From Prorocentrum cordatum (taxonomy: Eukaryota > Sar > Dinophyceae > Prorocentrales > Prorocentraceae), in assembly GCA_963575745.1 (NCBI GenBank), contig CAUYUJ010017903.1, positions 139,001-203,000 of the forward strand: 64,000 nt of DNA, written 5' to 3'. This document shows positions 43,506-52,605 of the stretch, piece after piece; the first letter of the stretch is position 1; each line of letters starts with the position of its first letter. The position numbers and the translations under genes are program-made. The notes below the pieces were generated by a model. That model saw nothing but the letters and a program-made list of their open reading frames with translations, was not told the origin of the DNA and made no database searches.

Positions 43506-44341
43506 ATGAGCCTCGACAGTGGTATGGCCACTGACTTCGCGATGTTGGTTCCAGGGACGCAACCGGGCGCCCCGGCCTCAGCGGAGAAGGCGAAGGACCA
43601 GAAGAAGCGGGAGTGGCTGAAGGTATTCGAGACGTTGCCGTCGCAGTTGCTCAACGTATACGGGCCTTCCAAGTTCGCGAAGTTATCGGACAAGCAGGTA
43701 TGGAACGAGATGCAGGAGCCGCTGAAGAGTGGGGCCGCATGGATGTCGGAGATGTGCAGCAAGGAGCCGGAGCGGAGGGGTGTCGGTATTAACCGTTTCA
43801 TTCACGCGATGAAGACCTTCTGCGAGTATCAAAACGATCCCTCGGTACAGGCGGCGAACAAGGCGGTATTGAATCCGACGATGTATGAGGAGTTCTACGA
43901 AGAGATTGAGGAGATCCTGCCGTCCTTGCAGTATTGCCTGGCACCCAAGAAGCAGTATGAGAAAAGGGGTGCTGCCGCTCTGCGCGCGAGCGGTATGGAC
44001 GAAGCAGTGCTGCCGGACACGAAGACTGAGCCGGCATTGGACCAGCATGCGAAGAAAGTGTATGAGTGGCTCGACAAGGGTAAACTTTCGCGAGTGCGTA
44101 TGATGGCCCATTGGCAAAGCTGTGGGGGTTGGCATTCGTGGCTCAGTGTCACCACAGGGCCGCCACCTGTTTCAGGTATCACGGGAACAGTTTTCACGGA
44201 GCTGGTCCAGAGCAGCAGGAGGTATCACTTCAAGAGTTCCAGGCTGCTGTGAAGGTCCGTCATGCGTTGGGCCACAACGGTATTGACGTGGAGGCGGTGG
44301 GCTCACAGGGCTCCGCCGTCAACGATTTCGGCACTGCCTGA
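43506..44341 (+). CDS. Cluster gene 3, unknown, interrupted near 44100
   Basis: ATG 43506 gives MSLDSGMATDFAMLVPGTQP. The frame is open 5' of it to the CAG at 43419, so an upstream exon is possible. Frame 3 is convincing to about 44095 (WLKVFETLPSQLLNVYGPSK, FYEEIEEILPSLQYCL, AKKVYEWLDKGKLSR). Frame 2 then reads GPEQQEVSLQEFQAAVKVRH and ends VNDFGTA at TGA 44339-44341. Between them, 44094-44175 has GTGCGTATG at one end and CTGTTTCAG at the other, but the simple GT-AG removal does not join the two frames. A frameshift or a different splice is needed. Helical, Lys/Glu-rich, no recognised domain. Carries the GTAT signature, and no leader relic was found upstream. Confidence 0.5.
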
Positions 44342-44540
44342 TGGCACGGTATATGAGCAATTTTCCAGAGTCGTGCGTGCACACTGGGGAGGCAGGGGCT
44401 GCATGCATTTAGACCAGGGTATTGCTTCTCTGCATCTCGGGAGCGTATATATGAAGTGCGCGGGAGTGGCAAAACAAAATGTCCCAAATAATGAGACCAC
44501 CTGGTCTGTGGGTGTATGTGCCCCACAAACTTGTTAGTGA
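44342..44540 (+). other. 3' flank of cluster gene 3
   Basis: Still GTAT-rich (44350, 44420, 44447). Short frames only. Ends at CTTGTTAGTGAG-TTCAGTTGTCC, a motif repeated at 46030-46055 and 46510-46530 around the satellite block. Confidence 0.4.
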
Positions 44541-44559
44541 GTTTCAGTTGTCCTATAAT

Positions 44560-46020
44560 GTTTTTCTCTCATGCTTATCATATGTGTCATGGGAAATATG
44601 TATCATATATAACAAATGCATGTGTCCGAAATTTGCCCCCAACATGTGATCAATTGTTGTGTGTCTTTGTCTCATGTCTATCACATCATGTGCAATCTGT
44701 ATCATCTATATCAAATGCATGAGTCTGAAATTTGTCCCAAAAATGTGACCAACTGTTGTGTGTCTTTGTCTCATGTCTATCATATGTGCCATGTGCAATA
44801 TGCATCATATATAGCAAGTGCATGTGGACGAAATTTGCCCCAAAAATGTGACCAACTGTTGTGTGTCTTTGTCTGAGGTCTAGCATATGTATCATGTGCA
44901 ATCTGTATCATATATACCAAATGCATGTGTCTGAATTTTGCCCCAAAAATGTGACCAACTGTTGTGTGTCTTTGTCTCATGTCTATCATATGTATCATGT
45001 CAATATGACTCATATATGACAAATGCATGTGTCTGAAATTTGCCACAAAAATGTGACCAACAGTTGTGTGCTTTTGTCTCATGTCTATCATATCATGTGC
45101 AATATGTATCATATAACAAATGCATGTCCCCGAAATTTGCCCCAACAATGTGACCAACTGTTTTGTGTCTTTGTCTCATGTCTAATATATTCATGTGCAA
45201 AATGTATCATACATAACAAATGCATGAGGCCGAAATGTGCTCCAAAAATGTGACCAACTGTTGTGCGTCTTTGTCTCATGTCTATCATTTGTATCATGTC
45301 AATATGTATCATGTATGACAAATGCGTGATTTTGAAATTTGCACCAAAAATGTGATCAACTGTTGTGTGTATAACAAATGCATGGTGTTGCCTCAAAAAT
45401 GTGACCAACAGTTGTGTGTCTTTGTCTCATGTCTATCATATCATGTGCAATATGTATTATGTATAACAAATGCATGTCCCCGAAATTGGCCCCACAAATG
45501 TGACCAACTGTTGTGTGTCTTTGTCTCATGTCTAATCTATTCATGTGCCATATGTATCACAATAAGGAATGTATGAGGCCGAAATTTGCCCCAAAAATGT
45601 GACCAACTGTTGTGTGTCTTTATCCCATGTCTATCATATGTATCATGTGCAATATGTATCATGTATGACAAATGCGTGTTTCTGAAATTTGCACCAAAAA
45701 TGTGATCAACTGTTGTGTGTTTTTGTCTTAGGTCTATCAGATGTATCATGTGCAATATGTATCATATATAACAAAGGCATGTGTACGAAATTTGCCCCAA
45801 CAATGTGACCAACTGTTGTGTGTCTTAGTCTCATGTCCAGGAAATCAATGGCAATATGTATCATCTATATCAAATGCATGAGTCTGAAATTTTCCCCAAA
45901 AATGTGACCAACTGTTGTGTGTCTTTGTCTCATGTCTATCATATGTATCATGTGCAATATGTACCATATATAACAAATGCATGTGTCTGAAATTTGATCC
46001 AGAAATGTGACAATATGTTG
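44560..46020 (+). repeat. 101-bp satellite, about 14 copies
   Basis: Unit order: GTGACCAACTGTTGTGTGTC, TTTGTCTCATGTCTATCATA, TGTATCATGTGCAATATG, TATCATATATAACAAATGCA, TGTGTCTGAAATTTGCCCC, AAAAATG. GTGACCAAC recurs near 44747, 44848, 44951, 45051, 45149, 45249, 45499, 45599, 45806 and 45905, with shorter variants. Single units lie in RepHel intron 2 and at 43120-43140. It is flanked by CTTGTxAGTGAG-GAGTTGTCC repeats, suggesting that the block is one very large intron or an insertion. Confidence 0.85.
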
Positions 46021-46062
46021 ACTAACCTGCTTGTGAGTGCGAGTTGTCCTATCAGTGTGAGA

Positions 46063-46500
46063 ACCCCGTTTTGAAACACGAGCCGCCCTCAACCTCATCC
46101 TCCCTCTCTGGTCCCCCCCAGCCCCTAGAGGCCGCGGGCCCCGCCTCTCACGGCGCCCCCCTTCGGGTCCCTCCAGTGCGCCCCATCGGGAACTCAAGCG
46201 AGAGCACTGTTTTGAAACAGGAGCCCCCCTCAACCTAATCCTCCGCGCCCTCTCTGGTCCCCCCCAGGCCCTAGAGGCCTCGGGCCCCGCCTCTCACGGC
46301 GCCTCTCCTCGGGCCCCTCCAGAGCGCCCCATCGGGAACTCAAGCGAGAACCCCGTTTTGAAACAGGCCTCCCTCAACCTTATCCCCCTGGCCCACCCCG
46401 GCCCCCAGAGGCCTCGGGCCCCGCCTCTCACGGCGCCTCCCCTTGGGTCCCTCCAGAGTGCCTCATCGGGAACTCTTGTTTTGAAACAGGAGCCGCCATC
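46063..46500 (+). repeat. ~140-bp tandem repeat, 3.3 copies
   Basis: TTTTGAAACA(C/G)GAGCC-CCCTCAACCT starts near 46065, 46211, 46353 and 46477, each followed by GGCCCCGCCTCTCACGGCGC and CATCGGGAACTC. It is the GC-rich array preceding cluster gene 4. Confidence 0.85.
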
Positions 46501-46607
46501 AACCTCACCTGCTTGTGAGATTGAGTTGTCTGATCAGTTTGACACATGTATGTGCTTCGTTTCCGTTCGTATGGACTTTGGCACTTTCCCACAGCATTAT
46601 GTGTGTG

Positions 46608-46628
46608 CCTTAGCCATTGGGGCTCCAG
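46608..46628 (+). other. Spliced-leader relic 3
   Basis: 17 of 21 positions match the spliced leader (TAGCCATT exact, then GGGGCTCCAG against TTGGCTCAAG). 58 nt 5' of ATG 46687. Weakest of the three relics, supported by its position. Confidence 0.55.
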
Positions 46629-46686
46629 TCGTATATTGCTTTTCGTATCTCTTTCCATATTTGCACGCGCGTCCGTATTGTTGGCA

Positions 46687-47832
46687 ATGGCAGGGCAGTG
46701 GGACGAACAGACTGGGGAGTATATCCCATCCAACGAGGAGGTGGCCGAGGGTATGAGGCGCTTGTCTGTGTCACCCGGCGGGGACGGATTGGTATTCCAA
46801 TGGCTCAAGGCTCAGGAGAGACAACAGTACCACATAGCTAGGGGGGTGGCCGCTCACTCTTCGAGCTGGCGGTTCCTGCCGGGCATGCCTCCAGAGAGTG
46901 CCTGGAACGAGGTGCCACCAGCTCGAGGGGAAGGCGCGGCCACCCCCTTAGCTGGTGGTATTGGTACTTTTTTCTCTCCTGAAAGGTGCTGCGCGAGACC
47001 ACGTGGTTCGCGACCGCAGTGTATTTTCCGTGTATGTGGCAGGGACTCACGGGTGTATGCCTGCGTGTGTCGACCGCGGAGAGCACGCGCCGTTCAAAGG
47101 AGAACGGTATGGTCGAGAACCAGCGGCGTATGGGAGGCATCGAGACCCCAGAGTGGATGGCGTTCGCTGTATACTTCTACCCCGGCTTGGTATTCGGCAA
47201 CTTTGATGGTTTCAAAGATCCAGCCGCGCAGTATCTGGGCGCACTTGCGGAAGTATTCAATCGGCTGTGCACCCAAGCTGGTATAGCGAACTGGAGTTCG
47301 CACGTATTCGTCCGACCCGGCGGCTGGGTGTATGCTGGCTTGCGCAGGCTGTTGCAGCTCCTGCGTATTCACGTGCATTCCGAGGTGGTATCAGGTCTGT
47401 CATACAGGCGCATGGCGAGCCTGGATGTATTTGTGGCAACACACACGGCATCCATGGGCATGGAGCCGCCATGTATGGCTCTGTGGAATGCCTCCCACGA
47501 CGTCAAGGATGGTATCACCTTGTTCCCGAAGCAGGATCATTGGGTGGCACATGCCTGTATGGCGTTCTTTCGGGCAGTCCGAGTATGGGAATGTCATGGA
47601 TTACCGTGTGGATCTGGGTATGCCGGCGCATGTCCAGGGCGTCCTGGCGGTATTGGCGCCCCACGGACGCACGGGCGATGTGTCCGCGAGGAGGCGCATC
47701 GGCACCATGCTGGGACACTTGGCCCCTGATGTATGGGTGCCAGGAGCGCAGCTTGCAGTATTGCGCCCGATGCGTGCCATTAGGGACAGGCGCATGCCAG
47801 AAGACGATGAGCACACAGACTCGTCTCTTTAG
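46687..47832 (+). pseudogene. Cluster gene 4, unknown, two frame changes
   Basis: ATG 46687 begins MAGQWDEQTGEYIPSNEEVA (frame 1) and is sensible to about 46955 (WRFLPGMPPESAWNEVPP). Frame 3 takes over from about 46986 (LRETTWFATAVYFPCMWQG, GGIETPEWMAFAVYFYPG, YLGALAEVFNRLC, WSSHVFVRPGGWVYAGL, DVFVATHTASMGMEPPCMAL) to about 47575. Frame 1 then resumes (YGNVMDYRVDLGMPAHVQGV, MLGHLAPDVWVPGAQLAVLR) to TAG 47830-47832. No family recognised. It is not clear whether the changes are frameshift mutations, very small introns or assembly errors. 46958-46985 looks like a 28-nt GT-AG unit but has the wrong length to restore frame 3. GTAT-rich throughout. Confidence 0.5.
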
Positions 47833-47916
47833 TATGCTTCCAGAGCACGTATGCGTCCGCCTCGCCTTGTCCTGCTGCTCCTCCTCCTCCTCCTCCTCCT
47901 CCGGCGGGGCACCCAT

Positions 47917-48165
47917 GGGGGCAACCATCGGGGCCACCATCGGAACAACCATCGCGGCAACCATGGGGACAACCATCGGGACAACGATCGGGACAACCAC
48001 AACCATCAGGACAACCATCGGGACAACCATCGGGACATCCATCGGGACAACGATCGGGACCACCATCGGGGCAACCATCGGGAGAACCATCGGAACAACA
48101 ATCGGGACAATCATCGGGACACTCATCGCGACAATTATCGGGACAACCACAACCATCAGGACCTC
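47917..48165 (+). repeat. CATCGGGACAAC 12-bp repeat
   Basis: ACAACCATCGGG-type units in tandem, with GCAACC, CACAACCATCAG and CTCATCGCG variants. Asp/Asn/His or Thr/Ile-rich frames are artefacts. Confidence 0.9.
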
Positions 48166-48477
48166 CAACCAGAGAGAGGTAGTCACGTGTATTTCGTCGA
48201 CGAGTGAGCCAGTATTGCACATTGAGGCCGGAACGAGAACCACAGAACAAGAATGAGCATATATCGTCTCACAACAACGGAAACAAGTCCTGTGGTATGC
48301 TGGCGCCACGCACGTGATACCAGTCAAAATAAGGGTCTTGGCTTGTGTGGTACAGAAACGTTAAAACGTCGGAAAACGGTACGCGTGCCCATTGTTGGAA
48401 CAGGGGTATAAGTCGTATACTAAGCTAGTTTCCACAAGATGTTACCACAAGAAGTCATTGTAACCATGCGCCAGTGT

Positions 48478-48690
48478 AGTAGCCAAGGTCGTCCGCAGGC
48501 CACGAAGTGAAGTGTCCGAACGTCATAGGGCGGGAAGCTGGGTGTGGGTGGTGGCGAAGAGTCGTTTGGAAACTTGGTAGAGCTTGAACCGGCCCCCCCA
48601 CAAAGTGGGGGTATTGCCCGCCTCCTATGAAAACCCTGGCACTGGTGAGAACGGAGTGTCCCCAGTCTTAAATGATTGTTGTTGTTGTTG
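48478..48690 (+). repeat. 215-bp dispersed repeat T, copy 1
   Basis: Matches 61354-61556 almost base for base (CACGAAGTGAAGTGTCCGAA, GCGAAGAGTCGTTTGGAAA, CACAAAGTGGGGGTAT, GTGAGAACGGAGTGTCCCC). Both copies lead into a (TTG)n tract. CCCCCCCACAAAGTGGGGG forms a small hairpin. Confidence 0.85.
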
Positions 48691-49208
48691 TTGTTGTTGA
48701 ACTGTCACTACTAAAGAATAAGTGTTGCGGATCCCCCCCCCTCTGGTGCACATTGTATGTTTCCATTGAAGTGCCCCTCCCGGCGCTCGCACCCTGTTTT
48801 TTTATCAGGATAAGTCTTCCTCCTCAAACTGTGCCCCTGGTCCCCGGTTTACAACAACAGCAACAACAACGGCTCCCGTTGGATATTTCCTCTAAATTTA
48901 CTCCTGTCCCCCGCTCCCGCTGAGACTTCCTCGCGATTTACTCAAGATTCGCGCTCCTGCCTGAGATGTCGTCGCAACTTACTCAGGCGCCGCGCTCTTG
49001 CCCCTCAGGAATCGCGCGTTCGCTGGGGACTTCTCAAATTTACGTAGGAATCGATCTCTTGCTGGAAATGGTTTGGCGAATCACGCAGAACTCACGAAGA
49101 ACGATATATACCACCCAACAGTGGTATGATCGAAAACGAAGAGGGCGGGCAACGAGGGTTCGGGAAGTGCACGCTGAATGACAGTCCAGCAGATAATAGC
49201 GAACAGTC
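48691..49208 (+). repeat. Repeat unit R1 (short)
   Basis: Order: (TTG)n end, ACTAAAGAATAAGTGTTG, CCCTCTGGTGCACATTG, TTACAACAACAGCAACAACA, GACTTCCTCGCGATTTACTC, CAGTGGTATGATCGAAAACG. Same scaffold as the ~1.05-kb units at 61556-63655, but lacking the CTTCGTGGCC section. Confidence 0.7.
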
Positions 49209-50690
49209 TTAACATGTGTGTTGTTGTTGCTGTTGTTGTTTCTGCTGCTGTTGATGATATTGTTGCTGTTGCCGTTGCCGTTGCCGTAGTTGTTGTGTTG
49301 CCGTTGTTATGGTGCTGTTGTTTTGTTGTTGTGGTTGTTGTAGTTGTTGTTGCTGATTTCTCACTATTGAAGAATACTTTGTGTTGATACCCCCCTCCGG
49401 TAATCATTATGTTCTTTCATTTGAAGTGTTTTCCCCGGGGCAGGGAAAGTCACCAGGCTCAAACCGCGTTGTTGGCCCCCGGAGTACAAAAGCAACTGCT
49501 CCCGCTTGAGACTTCCTCACAATCTAGCCAGGACCCCCGCTCCAGCCTGAGACGTCTTCTCATCTTACTTAGGAATCGCGCTCTCGCTTGGGACTTCCTT
49601 CCAATATATTCACGAATCGCTCTCTCGGCGCTCTGTTGTCGCGTTCTCGCTGGAGACTTGCTTGCGATGTACTCAAGAATCGCGCCTTTGCGTTCGAACC
49701 CCCAGAAATTTACTCAAGCGCCGCGCTTCCGACACTCAGGCACCCAGGGGTCGCGCTGACGCTTAGGACTCCCTCGCAGCTTACTTAGGAATCGGGATCT
49801 CGCTGCACTTCGTGGCCCCGTTGCAGCCCTTCGTGGCCCCCTCGCTGCCCTTCGGGGGCCCGTTGCAGCCCTTCGTGGCCCCCTCGCTGCTGCTTTTCGT
49901 GGCCCCGTTGCAGCCTTGCGCGGCCCCCTCGCTGCCCTTCGTGGCCTCGTTGCAGCCCTTCGTGGTCCCCTCGCTGCCCTTCGTGGCCCCGTTGCGAATC
50001 TTCGTGGCCCCCTCGCTGCCCTTCGTGGCCCCGTTGCACCCCTTCGTGGCCCCCTCGCTGCACTTCACTTCATGGCCCCGTTGCACCCTTTCGTGGCCCC
50101 GTCGCTGCCTTTCGTGGCTCATTTATGCATGCCCTTGGTGGCCCCCGCTCGTTCGCGCCCGTCGTGGCCCCACCTGCGTGCGCGTCGTGGCCCCACTGCC
50201 GCCCTTTGTGGTCCCCTCGCTGCCCTTCGTGGCCTCGTTGCTGCCCTCAGTGGCCCCGTCTTTGCCCGCCCTTTGCGGCCCAAAATACGTATGCCCTTCG
50301 AAGCCCCCGCTCGTTCGCGCCCGTCGTGGCCCCATATGCATGCCCTTCGTGTCCCCGCTGTCGCCCTTCGTGGCCCCCTCGCTGTCCTACGTGGCCCCGT
50401 TGCCATCCTCAGTGGCCCCTTTGCTACCCTGTGTGATCCCGCATTACCTGCCCTTCGTGGCCCCCGCTCGTTCGCGCCCTTCGTGGCCCCATACGCATGC
50501 CCCTCGTGGCCCCACTGTTGCCCCTCGTGGCCCCCTTCCTGCCCTTCGTGGCCCCGCTGTCGCTCTCGCTTTCGCTCGTCGCCGTCGTCGTCGTCGTCGT
50601 CGTTGTCGTCGTCGTGGTCGGTCCGATGTCCGTCCCTCTTGGGGTCGGGTTGCCGATGTTCGTGGGTCGTTTCAATAAGGCTTTGATTCA
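49209..50690 (+). repeat. Repeat unit R2 with 21-bp CTTCGTGGCCCC minisatellite
   Basis: (TTG)n-like 49215-49350, CTATTGAAGAATACTTTGTG, CAGGACCCCCGCTCCAGCCT, GGAATCGCGCTCTCGCTTGG. Then 49797-50560 has 21-bp units CTTCGTGGCCCCGTTGCAGC and relatives, CGTCGTCGT at 50580-50612 and GGTCGGTCCGATGTCCGTCC. Open frames of up to 288 codons follow the 21-bp periodicity and are not taken as genes. Confidence 0.7.
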
Positions 50691-50924
50691 GTATGAGATC
50701 ATAAGAGCGCTTCTGGATTCAATGAGTTCCCTTAAGCCGCCCAATGGGAATGTGAAAAAGCGGTTGCGACCGGTTCAATCACAGACGGCTGATCATGATC
50801 TCAGCTAAACACATGTATTGGGGCTCGAACGTGGCCATGATCCGTATACGATTCCCATGTGATTCATATACGGTTGAAACCGAAATTGAGCGAAAACGCG
50901 TGGCGTGCAACAAATTGCATCTCA
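50691..50924. other. Unique segment
   Basis: Moderate GC, no repeat match found in the window, no gene. Confidence 0.4.
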
Positions 50925-51330
50925 GGAGGGGGAGGAGGAGGAGGAGCATGAGGAGCAGGAGGAGGAGGACGAGGAGGATGGGGAGGAGGAGGAGGAGGAG
51001 GAGGAGGAGGAAGAGGAGGAGGAGGAGGACGAGGGGAGAAGGAAGAGGAGGAGGAGGAGGAGGAGCAGGAGGAGGAAGAGGAGGAGGAGGAGGAGGAGGA
51101 GGAGGAGGACGACGAGGAAGAGGAGGCGGAGGAGGAGGGGGGAGGAGGAAGGGGGAATGAGGAGGTGAGGGAGGAAGGACAGGAGAGGGAGCAGGAGCAG
51201 CAGGAGGCGGAGGAGGAGGTGGAGAGGAGGAGGAGGAGGAGGAGGAGGAGGAGGAGCGGAGGAGGAGGAGAGGAGGAGGAGGAGGAGGAGGAGGAGGAGG
51301 AGGAGGAGGAGGAGGAGGAGGAGGAGGGGG
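50925..51330. repeat. GGA tract
   Basis: GGAGGAGGA repeats, near-perfect at 51230-51328. Confidence 0.95.
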
Positions 51331-51895
51331 GGGAAACGGAGGAGGACAGGATGGCAAGGCGGGTAGACGCGGCGGCCCAAACCCCCAACGTCATGACTTT
51401 TCCAGGACGTCGACCCCCAGATGTCTGGGCAAATTCCCCTAAGGTAGGTTCGTGCGGCGTCGGCACCCGCAAGGCTTTTGGCACCGCGTGGATCGTTCAA
51501 CCTTGAATCGATCGCGGCCCCGATCGTTCAATGTTGAATTTCGTCGGGTACAATGGGCCTAACGTGTCCCTCGGTGCTTCCGCGTCGCAAAATGCAGCCT
51601 TGAACGCCTTCGCCAACGTCGCCGGCGCGCCAACGCCGCCGGCGCGCCAACGCCGCATGAACCTACAGTAGACCAGCATTGCATATTGAGCTACTTTTGG
51701 ACGGCCCCTGGGCCCGGCGATGGCCCCCCGAACCCGAAGCAAAAACAGATGTTGTCACGACGCCAGGCGGTCTGGGCCTGTGGTGGTTGTGGGAGCCATG
51801 GCTGGGGGACGTGTGCGCCCTGCGCGGCCTGCGAGACCTTTGGCGCCCGTGCGACACGCAGGACCTGTGGGACCTGTGTGGCCTGCGGGGCAGGC
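51331..51895. other. No recognisable gene
   Basis: Unique, with a GCCGGCGCGCCAACGCC duplication at 51620-51650. 51770-51900 has a Cys/Gly-rich frame (ACGGCGSHGWGTCAPCAACET) with CGxC motifs that might be a zinc-ribbon remnant. Confidence 0.35.
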
Positions 51896-51897
51896 CT

Positions 51898-52128
51898 CTC
51901 TGAGAAGCCTCTCAGAAACCTCCCACAAGCCTCTCAGAGGCCTCGCAGAAGCCTCTCAGAAGCGTCTCCGAAGCCTCCCACAAGCCTCTCATAAGCCTCC
52001 CACAAACTTCCCACAAGCCTCTCAGAAGCCTCCCACAAGCCTCTCAGAAGCCTCTCGCAAGCCTCTCAGAAGCGTCCCACAAGCGTCTCAAAAGCCTGCC
52101 CACAAGCCTCGCAGAGGCCGCAAATAAG
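51898..52128. repeat. CTCTCAGAAGCCTCCCACAAG minisatellite
   Basis: Units CCTCTCAGAAG and CCTCCCACAAG alternate. A related CCTCAGAGAAGCC array lies at 54225-54360. Confidence 0.8.
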
Positions 52129-52244
52129 CATTGTTTTACGTAACAGCGAAGACTGATAGGCTTTTCATAAGGTCAAAAGAGGCCATCATGACTCCCCAGG
52201 GGGGTCTGGGCGGCATCCGGACAGGGATCCGCGGAAGTCGTTTC

Positions 52245-52605
52245 AAGCAAACAGTTACACACTTCGTAGTCTTCGAGGTCCCAGAACTCCATTCCCGGGC
52301 CACATTCTGAATGCCCGGAGCCAACTGTAGGCCACTTCGTGCTCTTCGAATTCCCAGAACTCCATTCCCGGGCCACATTTTGAATGCCCGGAGCCAACTG
52401 TAGGCCACTTCGTGCTCTTCGAGTTCCCAGAACTCCATTCCCGGGCCACATTTTGAATGCCCGGAGCGAACTCTAGGCCATTTCGTGGTCTTCGAGTTCC
52501 CACAATTCCATTCCTGGGCATGATTTTGAATGCCCAGAGCCAACTGTAGGCCACTTCGTGTTCTTCGAGTTCCCAGAACTCTATTCCCGGGCCACATTTT
52601 GAATG
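52245..52605 (+). repeat. 73-bp tandem repeat, five copies
   Basis: Repeating CCGGGCCACATTTTGAATGC, CCGGAGCCAACTGTAGGCC, ACTTCGTG-TCTTCGAGTTCC, CAGAACTCCATT, with unit starts near 52295, 52367, 52440, 52513 and 52587. Directly abuts the GAGGCT array. Confidence 0.9.

Larger units (their letters stand above)
33925..48430 (+). mobile_element. Helitron-like gene cluster with GTAT signature
   Basis: Limits are set by the spliced-leader relic and first GTAT (33925-33946) and by the last GTAT run (48408-48419). Contents on one strand: RepHel gene, a 447-codon gene, an interrupted ~840-bp gene and an interrupted ~1.15-kb gene, separated by GC-rich arrays, a 101-bp satellite and a ~140-bp tandem. 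The signature tetramer occurs about every 50 nt throughout the coding parts, against five in 3 kb of the LINE 1 RT. True Helitron ends (5' TC, 3' hairpin plus CTRR) were not proven. A CTAG-T at 48424-48428, about 5 nt after a weak GTATA/TATAC stem, is only a candidate. Confidence 0.6.

Noticed and set aside
44094-44175. 82-nt GT-AG intron in cluster gene 3
   Set aside because: Simple removal leads into a frame with an early stop instead of the convincing frame 2.
44560-46020. CRISPR-like array
   Set aside because: Regular 101-bp tandem units with no unique spacers, in a eukaryotic context.
46958-46985. 28-nt micro-intron GTATTGG...GAAAG
   Set aside because: Removing 28 nt does not join frame 1 to the observed frame 3; left as an unexplained frame change.
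48424-48428. Helitron 3' end CTAG-T
   Set aside because: The preceding stem is only 5 bp and AT-rich, and no matching 5' TC end could be fixed; kept only as a candidate limit.
49812-50678. 288-codon Pro/Ala/Leu frame
   Set aside because: 21-bp minisatellite periodicity keeps several frames open at once.
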